Origin: CAZEJK01 sp964512045
Lineage (GTDB): Bacteria; Acidobacteriota; Thermoanaerobaculia; Thermoanaerobaculales; Sulfomarinibacteraceae
Assembly: GCA_964512045.1 (NCBI GenBank)
Contig: CAZEJK010000188.1
Location: 1-9,886 of the forward strand
Direction of reading: 5' to 3'
DNA: 9,886 nt
Shown piece by piece: positions 1 to 6,771 of the stretch (the stretch's first letter is position 1; each line of letters opens with the position of its first letter). Position numbers and translations under genes: made by a program. The notes below the pieces were generated by a model that was given only the letters and a program-made list of their open reading frames with translations, was not told the origin of the DNA and made no database searches.

Positions 1-23
1 ACGAATGGTGACCACAACATGTA

Positions 24-56
24 GGGGGTGGTGGAGCTAACCGACCACCCCCCTTT
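24..56 (+). terminator. Hairpin terminator candidate for a gene left of the window
   Basis: A 9-base perfect stem (GGGGGTGGT at 24-32 with ACCACCCCC at 44-52) encloses an 11-base loop and is followed on the + strand by CCTTT. The T-run is short, so termination strength is uncertain. No gene on the + strand is visible upstream within the window, so its client, if any, lies outside. Read on the minus strand it has no T-run. Confidence 0.45.
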
Positions 57-89
57 CGAAGATACGGCTCCGTGAGCGGCTACAGCAAA

Positions 90-110
90 GGCTCCGGCAA
101 TGCCGGAGCC
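90..110 (-). terminator. Rho-independent terminator candidate of the FmdB-type gene
   Basis: GGCTCCGGC (90-98) and GCCGGAGCC (102-110) form a perfect 9-bp GC-rich stem with a 3-base loop. Read on the minus strand the hairpin is followed directly by TTTGCT. It lies about 45 bases beyond the stop codon of the minus-strand zinc-ribbon gene, the right place for its transcript end. Confidence 0.6.
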
Positions 111-155
111 GTGATCTGCTGGGTTGGTGTCGGCGCCGAGTCGGTTGCGGTGGTG

Positions 156-491
156 TCAGGCTGCCGAGGCTGCGGCCGTCGTCGACGAGGCGCTCTCGGT
201 CTTCTGTGTTTCCGTGCTCGCCTTCGAGCTGTCTGTCTTCGTCTCGGTCGACGATGGCGTGTCGCCGTTCTTCGGCTGGGAGTGCTTCTCGGCGCTCGGT
301 CGGTCCTTGCCCTTGCCGTAGTCGTTCACATACCATCCAGAGCCCTTGAACTGCAGGGCCGGAGCACCGATCTTTCGCCGCGCACTGGCGCCGCACTCGG
401 GACACTCACGGCTGGCGGGCGCATCGGCGACTCGTAGAATGCGCTCGAAACGGTACCCACAGGTTGTGCATTCGTACTCGTACAATGGCAT
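156..491 (-). CDS. FmdB-family zinc-ribbon protein (putative regulatory protein)
   Basis: This is a 111-residue protein of the FmdB/CxxC_CxxC_SSSS family, small zinc-ribbon proteins of unproven function that are often annotated as putative regulators. It starts MPLYEYEC and carries two CxxC knuckles (C8/C11 and C30/C33) that should bind one zinc. The family-typical FKGSGWY motif follows at about 48-54. Residues 59-111 form a Ser/Thr/Lys/Glu-rich low-complexity tail without cysteines, probably disordered. The start is chosen at 491 because MPLYEY is the canonical family N-terminus and GGAGGT sits 6 bases upstream; the same frame stays open to 635, but that extension runs through the promoter. 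The gene stands alone, divergent from the hydrolase at 617, and ends before the hairpin at 90-110. The family call is secure; the biochemical role is not known. Confidence 0.9.
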   Translation of the reverse strand: MPLYEYECTTCGYRFERILRVADAPASRECPECGASARRKIGAPALQFKGSGWYVNDYGKGKDRPSAEKHSQPKNGDTPSSTETKTDSSKASTETQKTESASSTTAAASAA

Positions 492-497
492 GATCTG

Positions 498-503
498 ACC
501 TCC
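498..503 (-). promoter_or_regulatory. Ribosome binding site of the FmdB-type gene
   Basis: ACCTCC on the + strand reads GGAGGT on the minus strand, 6 bases before the ATG at 491. It decides the start codon against the longer open frame. Confidence 0.85.
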
Positions 504-555
504 CCCTGGGTGGGCAAGGCGCCGGGCTCGGCGTCGGCCCTTCTCGATCGGTCGT

Positions 556-584
556 ACTATAGAATCTGATGATCGGCATGTCAA
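556..584 (-). promoter_or_regulatory. Near-consensus sigma70 promoter of the FmdB-type gene
   Basis: On the minus strand, TTGACA (579-584) is separated by exactly 17 bases from TATAGT (556-561). That is a perfect -35 box, 5 of 6 matches in the -10 box and ideal spacing. The expected transcript start is near 549, giving an untranslated leader of roughly 57 bases to the ATG at 491. It is the strongest promoter in the window and suggests constitutive expression. Confidence 0.8.
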
Positions 585-616
585 TTCCAATCTTCGAGTG
601 GAAGTGGTGAGTCGCA

Positions 617-1381
617 ATGACTGAAGTTTCCTCACGTGTGGAGCCGGTGGCCATTCCGAACAGTCGTGGTGAGGTGCTCGCGGGCGAGTGGCATGCCCCG
701 ACGGAGCGAGCGTCAGCCGGGATGGCAGTCGTGTGCCATGGGATGCTGAGCTCGAAGGAGAGCGAGAAGCACCGTGCTGTGTGTGAGCGGTTGGTCGCGG
801 TCGGCTGGTCTGCCCTGCGGTTCGATTTCGCGGGTCGCGGCGACTCGCAGGGAGACCCGGAGCTTCTGACGGTCAGCCGAGAGGTGGAGGACCTCACCGC
901 GGTCCTCCGCTTCGTCCGGGATCGCGTCGAACAGGATCTGCCGTTGGTGCTCACGGGCTCGTCACTCGGGGGCACGGTTGCTGTGCTGACGGCGCCGACA
1001 ACCCCGATTGCCGGTCTTGTCACCGTGGGAAGCCCTGCGCATCTACCTGCTCAGCCTCGCGCCGAGTGGGGCGGCAGCGGAGACGAGCTGCGCGGGCGCG
1101 TCCAGGTCGGCGACGACCAGTGGATCTCGGGCGAGTTCTTCGTGGACGCAGCACGGCACGACGTGCTGCGGGCGGCGCGACAGGTCGGGTGTCCGTGGCT
1201 GGTCATTCATGCAGTCAACGATGAGGTGGTGGCGTTTGCAAACGGGGCCCGCCTCGCCGAAGCGGGCAGCTCGACCCGGTTCGTCGTCCATCCCAGTGCC
1301 GGCCACCGGTTTCACGAGCCGGAGGATCAGGAGTGGCTGGTGCGTCAGGTGGTGGGGTTTGTCAGCGAACGCAGCCGGTGA
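617..1381 (+). CDS. Alpha/beta hydrolase (serine esterase/lipase-like)
   Basis: This is a 254-residue soluble alpha/beta-hydrolase. The nucleophile elbow is GSSLGG (114-119, Ser116), HG at 41-42 fits the oxyanion-hole region, Asp202 lies in HAVNDEVV, and His230 lies in SAGHRFH, so the catalytic set is complete and in order. RFDFAGRGDSQG (68-79) is the conserved strand-loop seen in serine aminopeptidase/acyl-esterase-type members (the Hydrolase_4 group). No signal peptide or membrane segment is seen, so a cytoplasmic location is expected. The ATG at 617 has a modest GGTGAG 5 bases upstream. It is divergent from the FmdB-type gene and convergent with the phosphoesterase, so it is probably monocistronic. 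The substrate cannot be read from the sequence; esterase, thioesterase and peptidase activities all occur in this fold. Confidence 0.88.
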   Translation: MTEVSSRVEPVAIPNSRGEVLAGEWHAPTERASAGMAVVCHGMLSSKESEKHRAVCERLVAVGWSALRFDFAGRGDSQGDPELLTVSREVEDLTAVLRFVRDRVEQDLPLVLTGSSLGGTVAVLTAPTTPIAGLVTVGSPAHLPAQPRAEWGGSGDELRGRVQVGDDQWISGEFFVDAARHDVLRAARQVGCPWLVIHAVNDEVVAFANGARLAEAGSSTRFVVHPSAGHRFHEPEDQEWLVRQVVGFVSERSR

Positions 1382-1706
1382 CGGGTGGCTGAGCGCGTGG
1401 CGTAGAATCCGGTGGTGGATAGCGGTTTGGGCCAGCAGTCAGTGGGCGTTCGGGTCAACCCGATGGTCGGGGCTTCAGTGCTCCGGGACCGGCTGCCGGC
1501 ATCCGGGACGGGGGCCAGAGCCGGAGCCGGGACCACTTCGCTGCTCGGCGCTCGCGTGGTGAGTGGAGCCTCTGCGGAGAGTGTTGAGCTTTGCCGGGGA
1601 AAGCCCGGCACTGGCTGCCGGAAGCCGGCCCGCGGCCTCGGAGATGATGCCGCGGTTCTTCGAAGATGCGGCGGTCTTCAGTTGCTGAGAGGTCGGAGCT
1701 GAGGAC
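1382..1706. other. Non-coding gap between convergent genes, GC hairpins
   Basis: These 325 bases lie between two converging genes. Frames stay open on both strands because of high GC, but none has a ribosome binding site or a recognisable protein. The strongest structures are two adjacent hairpins at 1592-1629. A TAGAAT at 1403-1408 resembles a -10 box, but its best upstream partner (GTGACG, 1378-1383) is 19 bases away, so a promoter is not claimed. No classic terminator with a T-run is seen for either flanking gene. Confidence 0.6.
1592..1629. repeat. Two adjacent GC-rich hairpins
   Basis: TGCCGGG (1592-1598) pairs with CCCGGCA (1604-1610) around a 5-base loop, and GCCGG (1617-1621) pairs with CCGGC (1625-1629) around a 3-base loop. 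Both share a GCCGG core. They sit between converging genes and may act as a bidirectional transcription barrier, though neither has a T-run. Confidence 0.5.
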
Positions 1707-2411
1707 TCACTCCGTCGGCCACACCAGCACTGGTGCGAAGTTGATCGCGTCGCAGGCCACCAGGCGGTACTGGATGCCGTGAACGAAACCTTCGACGGCC
1801 GTGGCGTGAGCCTCGGCAGTGTGCAGATGGCCGTACACGCACACTGCGACGCCCGCAGCCTGCAGACGATCGACCACCGCAGTCGGCTGGCCGCTCTCGT
1901 CAAACGGCGGGTAGTGCAGGGCGGCGATCAGGGGGCGTGAGGCCGCGATGCGCTGTGCAGCGTCGAGCGACCGTTCGAGACGTCCCAGCTCTCGCTCGAA
2001 GATCTTCCGATCCTGTTCCGTGGCCTCGGGATCGGTGGGAGCGAGCCACCCTCGGGCGCCAGCAACGATCGCCTCGCCGATGTCCACGGCATCCTGGTGG
2101 AGAACCCGACAGCTGGATGGCACCGTAGCGCGAACCTTGCCGACCGAGCTCCACCAGTAGTCGTGATTGCCGCGGCCCAGGATCTTGAGGCCCGGACGCT
2201 CGCCGATCCACTGCAGGTCCGGGACGGCGTCCACCAGGCGCATCGACCACGACAGGTCGCCGGGGCAGAGCACGACGTCATCCTCGTGCACGAGCGCGTC
2301 CCACGCCGTCGCGATCTTCTGGTGGTGGTCGCGCCACTGCTCACCGAAGATGTCCATCGGTTTCGGCCGCGCAAACGACAGATGCAGGTCTGCGATCGCG
2401 AGCACGCGCAT
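1707..2411 (-). CDS. Metallophosphoesterase (COG1768-like phosphohydrolase)
   Basis: This 234-residue calcineurin-like phosphoesterase contains the full metal-site series: DLH (D8, H10), GD (G51-D52), GNHD (81-84), LHYPP (His166) and GHLH (194-197). These residues normally hold a di-metal centre that hydrolyses phosphomonoesters or phosphodiesters. The KPMDIFGEQW stretch at 17-26 is characteristic of the COG1768 group of predicted phosphohydrolases, whose substrates are unknown. No signal peptide is seen, so it should be cytoplasmic. The ATG at 2411 is kept although no clear Shine-Dalgarno precedes it, because D8 and H10 would be lost with the next in-frame Met (19). It is divergent from the FAH-family gene, with 57 bases between start codons, and convergent with the hydrolase at 617. 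Confidence 0.9.
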   Translation of the reverse strand: MRVLAIADLHLSFARPKPMDIFGEQWRDHHQKIATAWDALVHEDDVVLCPGDLSWSMRLVDAVPDLQWIGERPGLKILGRGNHDYWWSSVGKVRATVPSSCRVLHQDAVDIGEAIVAGARGWLAPTDPEATEQDRKIFERELGRLERSLDAAQRIAASRPLIAALHYPPFDESGQPTAVVDRLQAAGVAVCVYGHLHTAEAHATAVEGFVHGIQYRLVACDAINFAPVLVWPTE

Positions 2412-2457
2412 CCGTGCAGAGTAGCGGATCGGACGCGAGGTGCGCTAGGTTACGGAT

Positions 2458-2462
2458 GGAGG
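2458..2462 (+). promoter_or_regulatory. Ribosome binding site of the FAH-family gene
   Basis: GGAGG lies 6 bases before the ATG at 2469. It favours this start over the much longer open frame beginning at 2097, which would run through the oppositely oriented phosphoesterase gene. Confidence 0.8.
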
Positions 2463-2468
2463 TTCGAG

Positions 2469-3251
2469 ATGGAACGAGTGGTGCGCGTTGCGGATGGAGC
2501 GGAAGCGCGCTGGGCCGTCGTCGAGGACGATCACCTGGTCGCGCTGTCCGGTGTGCCGTTCGATCGGCTCGATCGGACCGAGGATCTCGGGCAGATCGAG
2601 AGTCGCAGGCTGCTGGCGCCAACGGCGCCGAGCAAGGTGGTCTGTGTGGGCAGGAACTACGCCGCGCATGCGGCTGAGCACGGTGCGGACGTGCCCACCG
2701 AGCCGCTCATCTTCTTGAAGCCTCCGTCCAGTGTGATCGGTCCTGGTGAGGCGATCGTGGTACCGCCGCAGTCGCGGCAGGTGGAGCACGAGGCGGAGCT
2801 CGCGCTGGTGATCGGCAGGCGCTGCCGCAACCTGGGCGTCGACAACGCATGGAGCGTCGTGGCCGGTCTGACGTGTGCGAACGACGTGACGGCTCGCGAC
2901 CTGCAACGGCGCGACGGCCAATGGACGCGGGGCAAGGGGTTTGACACCTTCTGCCCCCTCGGCCCATGGCTCGTGACAGGTCTCGACGAGGGCTCGGTGG
3001 CCGATGTCGAGGTGACCTGCACGGTCAGCGGCGAGCTCCGACAGCGCGGAAGGACCGCACACATGGTGTTCTCGCCCGCTCACCTGCTGGCCTGGGTCAC
3101 CTCGTTCATGACCCTCGAGGCCGGGGATGTGCTGCTCACAGGGACTCCGGCAGGGGTCGGTCCTCTCCTCGACGGTGATACGGTGGAGGTGGAGATCGGC
3201 GGGATCGGCAAGCTGAGCAACCCTGTCCGAGCTGCCACTGGTGGCTCGTGA
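2469..3251 (+). CDS. Fumarylacetoacetate hydrolase (FAH) family protein
   Basis: This is a 260-residue member of the FAH superfamily, in the size class of acylpyruvases, fumarylpyruvate hydrolases and hydroxyhepta-dienedioate isomerases. These enzymes cleave or isomerise 2-oxo/2-hydroxy dioic intermediates of aromatic or amino-acid breakdown using Mg2+ or Mn2+. KVVCVGRNYAAHAAEHG (56-72) is the family signature. The likely metal ligands are E108 and E110 (HEAELALVIG) and D139 (ANDVTARD), and KGFD at 156-159 carries the conserved lysine. GDVLLTGTPAGVG closes the fold near the C-terminus. No aromatic-degradation genes are adjacent, so the substrate is open; acylpyruvase or oxaloacetate decarboxylase activity (FAHD1-like) is as likely as a pathway-specific role. 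No clear terminator follows. Confidence 0.9.
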   Translation: MERVVRVADGAEARWAVVEDDHLVALSGVPFDRLDRTEDLGQIESRRLLAPTAPSKVVCVGRNYAAHAAEHGADVPTEPLIFLKPPSSVIGPGEAIVVPPQSRQVEHEAELALVIGRRCRNLGVDNAWSVVAGLTCANDVTARDLQRRDGQWTRGKGFDTFCPLGPWLVTGLDEGSVADVEVTCTVSGELRQRGRTAHMVFSPAHLLAWVTSFMTLEAGDVLLTGTPAGVGPLLDGDTVEVEIGGIGKLSNPVRAATGGS

Positions 3252-3325
3252 AGCAGGGTGGGACAGCACGCTTCGAGAAGGTGTGACGCCGCGAGTGCAA
3301 CTGAGACGCGTTCGCCTAAGAGTGC

Positions 3326-3350
3326 GAGTATACTCTGGCGGTAAAGGAGG
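3326..3350 (+). promoter_or_regulatory. Promoter -10 in a palindrome, plus strong ribosome binding site
   Basis: TATACT (3329-3334) matches the sigma70 -10 box in 5 of 6 positions. It lies inside the perfect 10-base palindrome GAGTATACTC (3326-3335). A -35 box is not convincing at 16-18 bases upstream, which fits an activated promoter or another sigma factor. AAAGGAGG (3343-3350) follows and lies 8 bases before the GTG start at 3359. The expected untranslated leader is therefore very short, roughly 20 bases. Confidence 0.55.
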
Positions 3351-3358
3351 GCCGAGCT

Positions 3359-5131
3359 GTGGGCCGGAGGTTGCGAACGTGTTGGGTCGTTGGGAGTGCG
3401 GCGGCATGGTGGAGTGTCGCTTGGATGCTGACGGCGCTCCCTGCAGTGGGCAGCGACGGACCGTACTTCGAGGACGTGACTGCCGAGGCAGGAATCGAGT
3501 TCACGCACTTCAACGGGATGACCGGCAACTTCACGATCGCCGAGATCACCGGTCAGGGCGCGGGCCTGGTGGACTACGACAACGACGGCGATCTCGACGT
3601 GTATCTGGTGCAGGGTAGCCTGCTCGGCGAGAAGATGTCCGAGGCAGTGTTCCCGTGGCAAGGCGAGGACCCGCCGCTGGACAGGGTGTACCGCAACGAC
3701 CTGGTGGTGCACGAGGACGGAACGCGGACGTTGCGGTTCACTGACGTCACCGGCTCGACCGGCATCGTGTCGGACGGGTACGGGATGGGTGTCGCGGCAG
3801 GCGACTACGACAACGACGGATGGGTCGACCTGTACGTGACCAACCTCGGTGCGAACGCGCTCTACCGCAACCAGGGTGACGGTACCTTCGTCGATGTGAC
3901 CGAGAAAGCGGGAGTGGGCGACCCGCGATGGAGCACCTGCGCGGCGTTCCTCGACTACGACCACGACGGAGATCTCGATCTGTTCGTCGCCAACTACGTT
4001 GACTTCGAGACCGATCCCGACCGCGAGTGTTACAACAACTCGAGCGCTCGCGACTTCTGTGGACCGGACGCCTACAACCCTGTTCCGGACAGCCTGTACC
4101 GCAACCGCGGCGATGGCACCTTCGAGAACGTCTCCGTGCGCGCCGGTGTGAACGCCGAGTACGGGGCGGGCTTCGGTGTGGTGGCGTCGGACCTGAACGG
4201 TGACGGCTGGATCGATATCTACGTGGCCAACGACGGAGATCCCAACCAGCTTTGGCTCAACAATCAGGACGGGACGTTCCGCAACGAGGCTCTATGGGCC
4301 GGCGCAGCGGTGAACTCCGAGGGCATGGCCGAGGCGAGCATGGGTCTGGACGCCGCCGACTTCGATGGCGACGGCGACGACGATCTGTTCATGACGCACA
4401 TCATGGAGGAGACCAACACCCTGTATGTCAACGACGGCACGGGCCTGTTCGAGGATCGGACAGCGACAGCTGGCCTCGCCTCGATATCGCGTGGCAAGAC
4501 CGGATTCGGGACCGGCTGGTTCGACTTCGACAACGACGGCTGGCTCGATCTGCTCATCTTCAACGGTGCGGTGCGGGCCCTTGCAGAGCGGGTGCGAGCG
4601 GGCGACCCGTACCCTCTCGGTCAGCCGAACCACCTGCTGCGCAACCAGGGGAACGGACGCTTCGAGGTGGTGAGCGATCGCGCAGGGGACATGTTTCCGT
4701 TGATCGAGGTGAGCCGTGGAGCGGCGTTCGGTGATGTCGATAACGACGGCGATATGGATGTCCTGATGGCCAACAACAACGGTCCGACCCGGTTGCTGCT
4801 CAACCAGGTCGGGAACGCGAGCTCGTGGCTCGGCATCCGTTGCCGACTCGCTGATGCTCCGCGCGACGCGTTGGGCGCGCGCGTGCAGGTCGTGCCGGAG
4901 AAGGGCCCTGTGATGTGGCGGCGCGTGCGTTCGGACGGGAGCTTCTGCTCCACGCGGGATCCGCGGGTCCTGGTGGGGCTCGGCAGCACCACACGCGTGA
5001 AGTCGATCACCGTGATCTGGCCGGACGGCAGCCGCGAGACGTTTCCGGGGTACGAGGCGGGGCAGTACGTGGTGCTCCGCGAGGGAAGTGCGAACACGGG
5101 CGCTACAGCAGGAGGCAGCAATGCGCAGTAG
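3359..5131 (+). CDS. Exported CRTAC1-family FG-GAP/VCBS beta-propeller protein with ASPIC/UnbV domain
   Basis: This is a 590-residue protein started by GTG behind a strong ribosome binding site. The N-terminus has basic residues, a hydrophobic stretch (about 8-27) and a likely signal peptidase site after AVG (29-31). Seven calcium-type D-x-D/N-x-D-G loops begin near residues 72, 149, 199, 278, 334, 389 and 459, which is the count expected for a seven-bladed FG-GAP/VCBS propeller. A conserved Cys pair (C224, C234 in RDFCGP) is typical of bacterial CRTAC1 relatives. An ASPIC/UnbV domain spans about 490-575 and ends in IWPDGSRE and YVVLREG. The family is extracytoplasmic, binds calcium and has no settled biochemical role in bacteria. 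The 3' end overlaps the TPR gene by 11 bases, so the two are likely translated together. Confidence 0.92.
   Translation: MGRRLRTCWVVGSAAAWWSVAWMLTALPAVGSDGPYFEDVTAEAGIEFTHFNGMTGNFTIAEITGQGAGLVDYDNDGDLDVYLVQGSLLGEKMSEAVFPWQGEDPPLDRVYRNDLVVHEDGTRTLRFTDVTGSTGIVSDGYGMGVAAGDYDNDGWVDLYVTNLGANALYRNQGDGTFVDVTEKAGVGDPRWSTCAAFLDYDHDGDLDLFVANYVDFETDPDRECYNNSSARDFCGPDAYNPVPDSLYRNRGDGTFENVSVRAGVNAEYGAGFGVVASDLNGDGWIDIYVANDGDPNQLWLNNQDGTFRNEALWAGAAVNSEGMAEASMGLDAADFDGDGDDDLFMTHIMEETNTLYVNDGTGLFEDRTATAGLASISRGKTGFGTGWFDFDNDGWLDLLIFNGAVRALAERVRAGDPYPLGQPNHLLRNQGNGRFEVVSDRAGDMFPLIEVSRGAAFGDVDNDGDMDVLMANNNGPTRLLLNQVGNASSWLGIRCRLADAPRDALGARVQVVPEKGPVMWRRVRSDGSFCSTRDPRVLVGLGSTTRVKSITVIWPDGSRETFPGYEAGQYVVLREGSANTGATAGGSNAQ
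5110..5115 (+). promoter_or_regulatory. Ribosome binding site of the TPR gene, inside the upstream gene
   Basis: AGGAGG lies 5 bases before the ATG at 5121 and within the last codons of the CRTAC1-like gene. It sets the TPR start at 5121 rather than 5088, and the resulting N-terminus is a clean signal peptide. Confidence 0.85.
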
Positions 5132-6734
5132 ATCACGATGTCCGGTTCACATCCTGTCACTGATCGCGGTTCTCGTCGCGGTCGTCGGCACGGGTGGTGT
5201 GTCGGCTCAAGAGAGCACGGTCGAGGAGATGGCCCGGATCCGGGCCGAGCTGGGCCCTGTGAGCCGGCCCGATCTTACCAACCTCGACGAGGTCGTGGCC
5301 AAGCAGCTCCGTCAGGCGCGCCAGGAGATGGAAGCGGCCATCGCGGAGCCGGATGCCAACCCGCAGCGGCTGGCTGCGGCGTACGGAACGCTCGGTCAGC
5401 TGTACCATGCCTACGAGCTCTACGATCAGGCCGCCGAGGCGTACGCCAATGCGAGCTTCCTGCAACCGAACGAGTTCAAGTGGCACCATCTCCTCGGGCA
5501 TGTGTTCCACAATCAGGATCGCTTACAGGAAGCGGTCGATGAGTACGAGGCAGCATGGTCGCTGGAGCCGAACGACTTCGCTGCGCTGGTGTACCTCGGA
5601 GATGCGTACCTCGGACTGAACCGGGAGGATGATGCCGAGATCATGTATGGGCGCGCACTGTCGCTCAGCCCGGGATCGTCGTCTGCCATGGCGGGGCTCG
5701 GGAACCTCGCGCTGCGACGTCGCGACTACGAGAGGGCGGTGGTGTACTTCACGTCGGCGTTGGCAGCGGTGCCCGAGGCCAACCGTTTGCACTACAGCCT
5801 CGCGATGGCCTATCGGGGGTTGGGACGGATGGAAGATGCCACCTACCACCTCAGTCGGCGGGGTACGGTTGGCCTGACGCCCCGCGACCCGCTCATCGAC
5901 GAGCTCGCCGTGCTCAGGGAAGGCGAGCGAGTGCACCTGGTGCGCGGCCGGCTCGCATTCGCCAGCGAGCGGTACGAAGAGGCCCGAGACTCGTTCCAGA
6001 GGGCTGTCGATGCTGCGCCGGAGAGTGTCCGTGCGATCATCAACCTCGGTACCGCCTTGGCACGGACCGGTGATGTGGATGGGGCCATGCATCAGTACGA
6101 GCGAGCGGTCGAGCTCGAGCCGGAGAACCTGACAGCACACTTCAACCTGGCGAGCCTGTTGACGGCCCGGGGCGCCTGGGCTGCAGCAAAGCCCCACCTG
6201 ATGCGGGTTGTCGAGGATGCTCCGGAGGACGGCGAAGCGCAGCTGCTGCTCGCGCAGACCTTCTCAGCGCTGGGGGACGACGAGGCTGCTCTGGAGCCGT
6301 TCGAAAAGGCGGCAGTGATCAACCCGGCGAGCTCGGAGGCGGTTGTGCAGGGCGCCGCAGCGCTCGTTCGCCTGGGCGAGTACCTCCGCGCGAAGAGAGT
6401 CCTCGACGCGGGACAGGAGCGGATGCCAACCGACGGGGCGATCGCCTTTGCCCTGGCACGGTTGCTCTCGGCCGCGCCGGAGGGAGGGGTTCGCGACGGA
6501 GAACGTGCCTTGGACCTGGCGCTGCGCGTGTACGAGGCGAAGAGCACGCCGCGGCACGCGCAGATCGTGGCGCAGGCGCTCGCCGAGCTGGGACGTTGTG
6601 CTGAGGCGGCCGAGTGGCAGGAGATCCTGGTCGAGAGTGCCCGCCGCGACGGCGCGGATGAGGCAGCGGAGGTTCTCGAGAAGGACCTCGAGATGTACCG
6701 GTCCGGGCCACCGTGTCGACCACCGTTGCAGTGA
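5121..6734 (+). CDS. Exported tetratricopeptide-repeat protein
   Basis: This 537-residue protein begins with an Arg-rich n-region, a hydrophobic core (about 9-24) and a probable signal peptidase I site VSA|QE after residue 29, so it is expected in the periplasm. From about residue 82 to 510 it is almost entirely TPR units of about 34 residues, such as AAYGTLGQLYHAYELYDQAA, LVYLGDAYLGLNREDDA, AIINLGTALARTGDVDGAM and LLLAQTFSALGDDEAAL. I count about 10-12, with a break near 249-268. TPR solenoids bind partner proteins; no catalytic domain is present. It overlaps the CRTAC1-like gene by 11 bases, and TPR proteins beside CRTAC1/UnbV proteins are a recurring arrangement. I infer that it scaffolds or anchors the propeller protein. 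The C-terminal tail (GPPCRPPLQ) has one lone cysteine. Confidence 0.9.
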   Translation: MRSRSRCPVHILSLIAVLVAVVGTGGVSAQESTVEEMARIRAELGPVSRPDLTNLDEVVAKQLRQARQEMEAAIAEPDANPQRLAAAYGTLGQLYHAYELYDQAAEAYANASFLQPNEFKWHHLLGHVFHNQDRLQEAVDEYEAAWSLEPNDFAALVYLGDAYLGLNREDDAEIMYGRALSLSPGSSSAMAGLGNLALRRRDYERAVVYFTSALAAVPEANRLHYSLAMAYRGLGRMEDATYHLSRRGTVGLTPRDPLIDELAVLREGERVHLVRGRLAFASERYEEARDSFQRAVDAAPESVRAIINLGTALARTGDVDGAMHQYERAVELEPENLTAHFNLASLLTARGAWAAAKPHLMRVVEDAPEDGEAQLLLAQTFSALGDDEAALEPFEKAAVINPASSEAVVQGAAALVRLGEYLRAKRVLDAGQERMPTDGAIAFALARLLSAAPEGGVRDGERALDLALRVYEAKSTPRHAQIVAQALAELGRCAEAAEWQEILVESARRDGADEAAEVLEKDLEMYRSGPPCRPPLQ

Positions 6735-6753
6735 TCAGGCCTGCCACTGCTGT

Positions 6754-6760
6754 GAGGAGG
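6754..6760 (+). promoter_or_regulatory. Ribosome binding site of mltA
   Basis: GAGGAGG precedes the GTG at 6772 by 11 bases, somewhat long but the only good Shine-Dalgarno here. It supports the GTG that yields a lipoprotein signal peptide over the longer open frame from 6343, which overlaps the TPR gene. Confidence 0.65.
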
Positions 6761-6771
6761 TGTGCTGCGTT

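Noticed and set aside
1412..1702. A 96-codon + frame starting GTG in the convergent gap
   Set aside because: No ribosome binding site, Gly/Arg/Ala-rich composition typical of GC-rich non-coding sequence, and overlapping open frames on the other strand.
2097..2468. Longer N-terminus for the FAH-family protein
   Set aside because: The extension is antisense to the phosphoesterase, and a good Shine-Dalgarno sits before the ATG at 2469.
3245..3277. Terminator between the FAH-family gene and the CRTAC1 operon
   Set aside because: The stem (CTCG and AAGC with GCTTCGAG) is short and bulged and lacks a T-run.
2445..3407. A 320-codon open frame on the minus strand over the FAH-family gene
   Set aside because: It is antisense to a clear enzyme with intact motifs, has no recognisable domains and arises from high GC; it also crosses the operon promoter.
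3080..3964. A 294-codon minus-strand frame over the FAH end and CRTAC1 start
   Set aside because: Antisense shadow of two well-supported genes, with no family signal.
5523..6197. A 224-codon minus-strand frame inside the TPR gene
   Set aside because: Antisense shadow of an evident TPR solenoid.
6343..6771. Longer N-terminus for MltA
   Set aside because: It overlaps the TPR gene out of frame; GAGGAGG and a lipoprotein signal peptide support the GTG at 6772.
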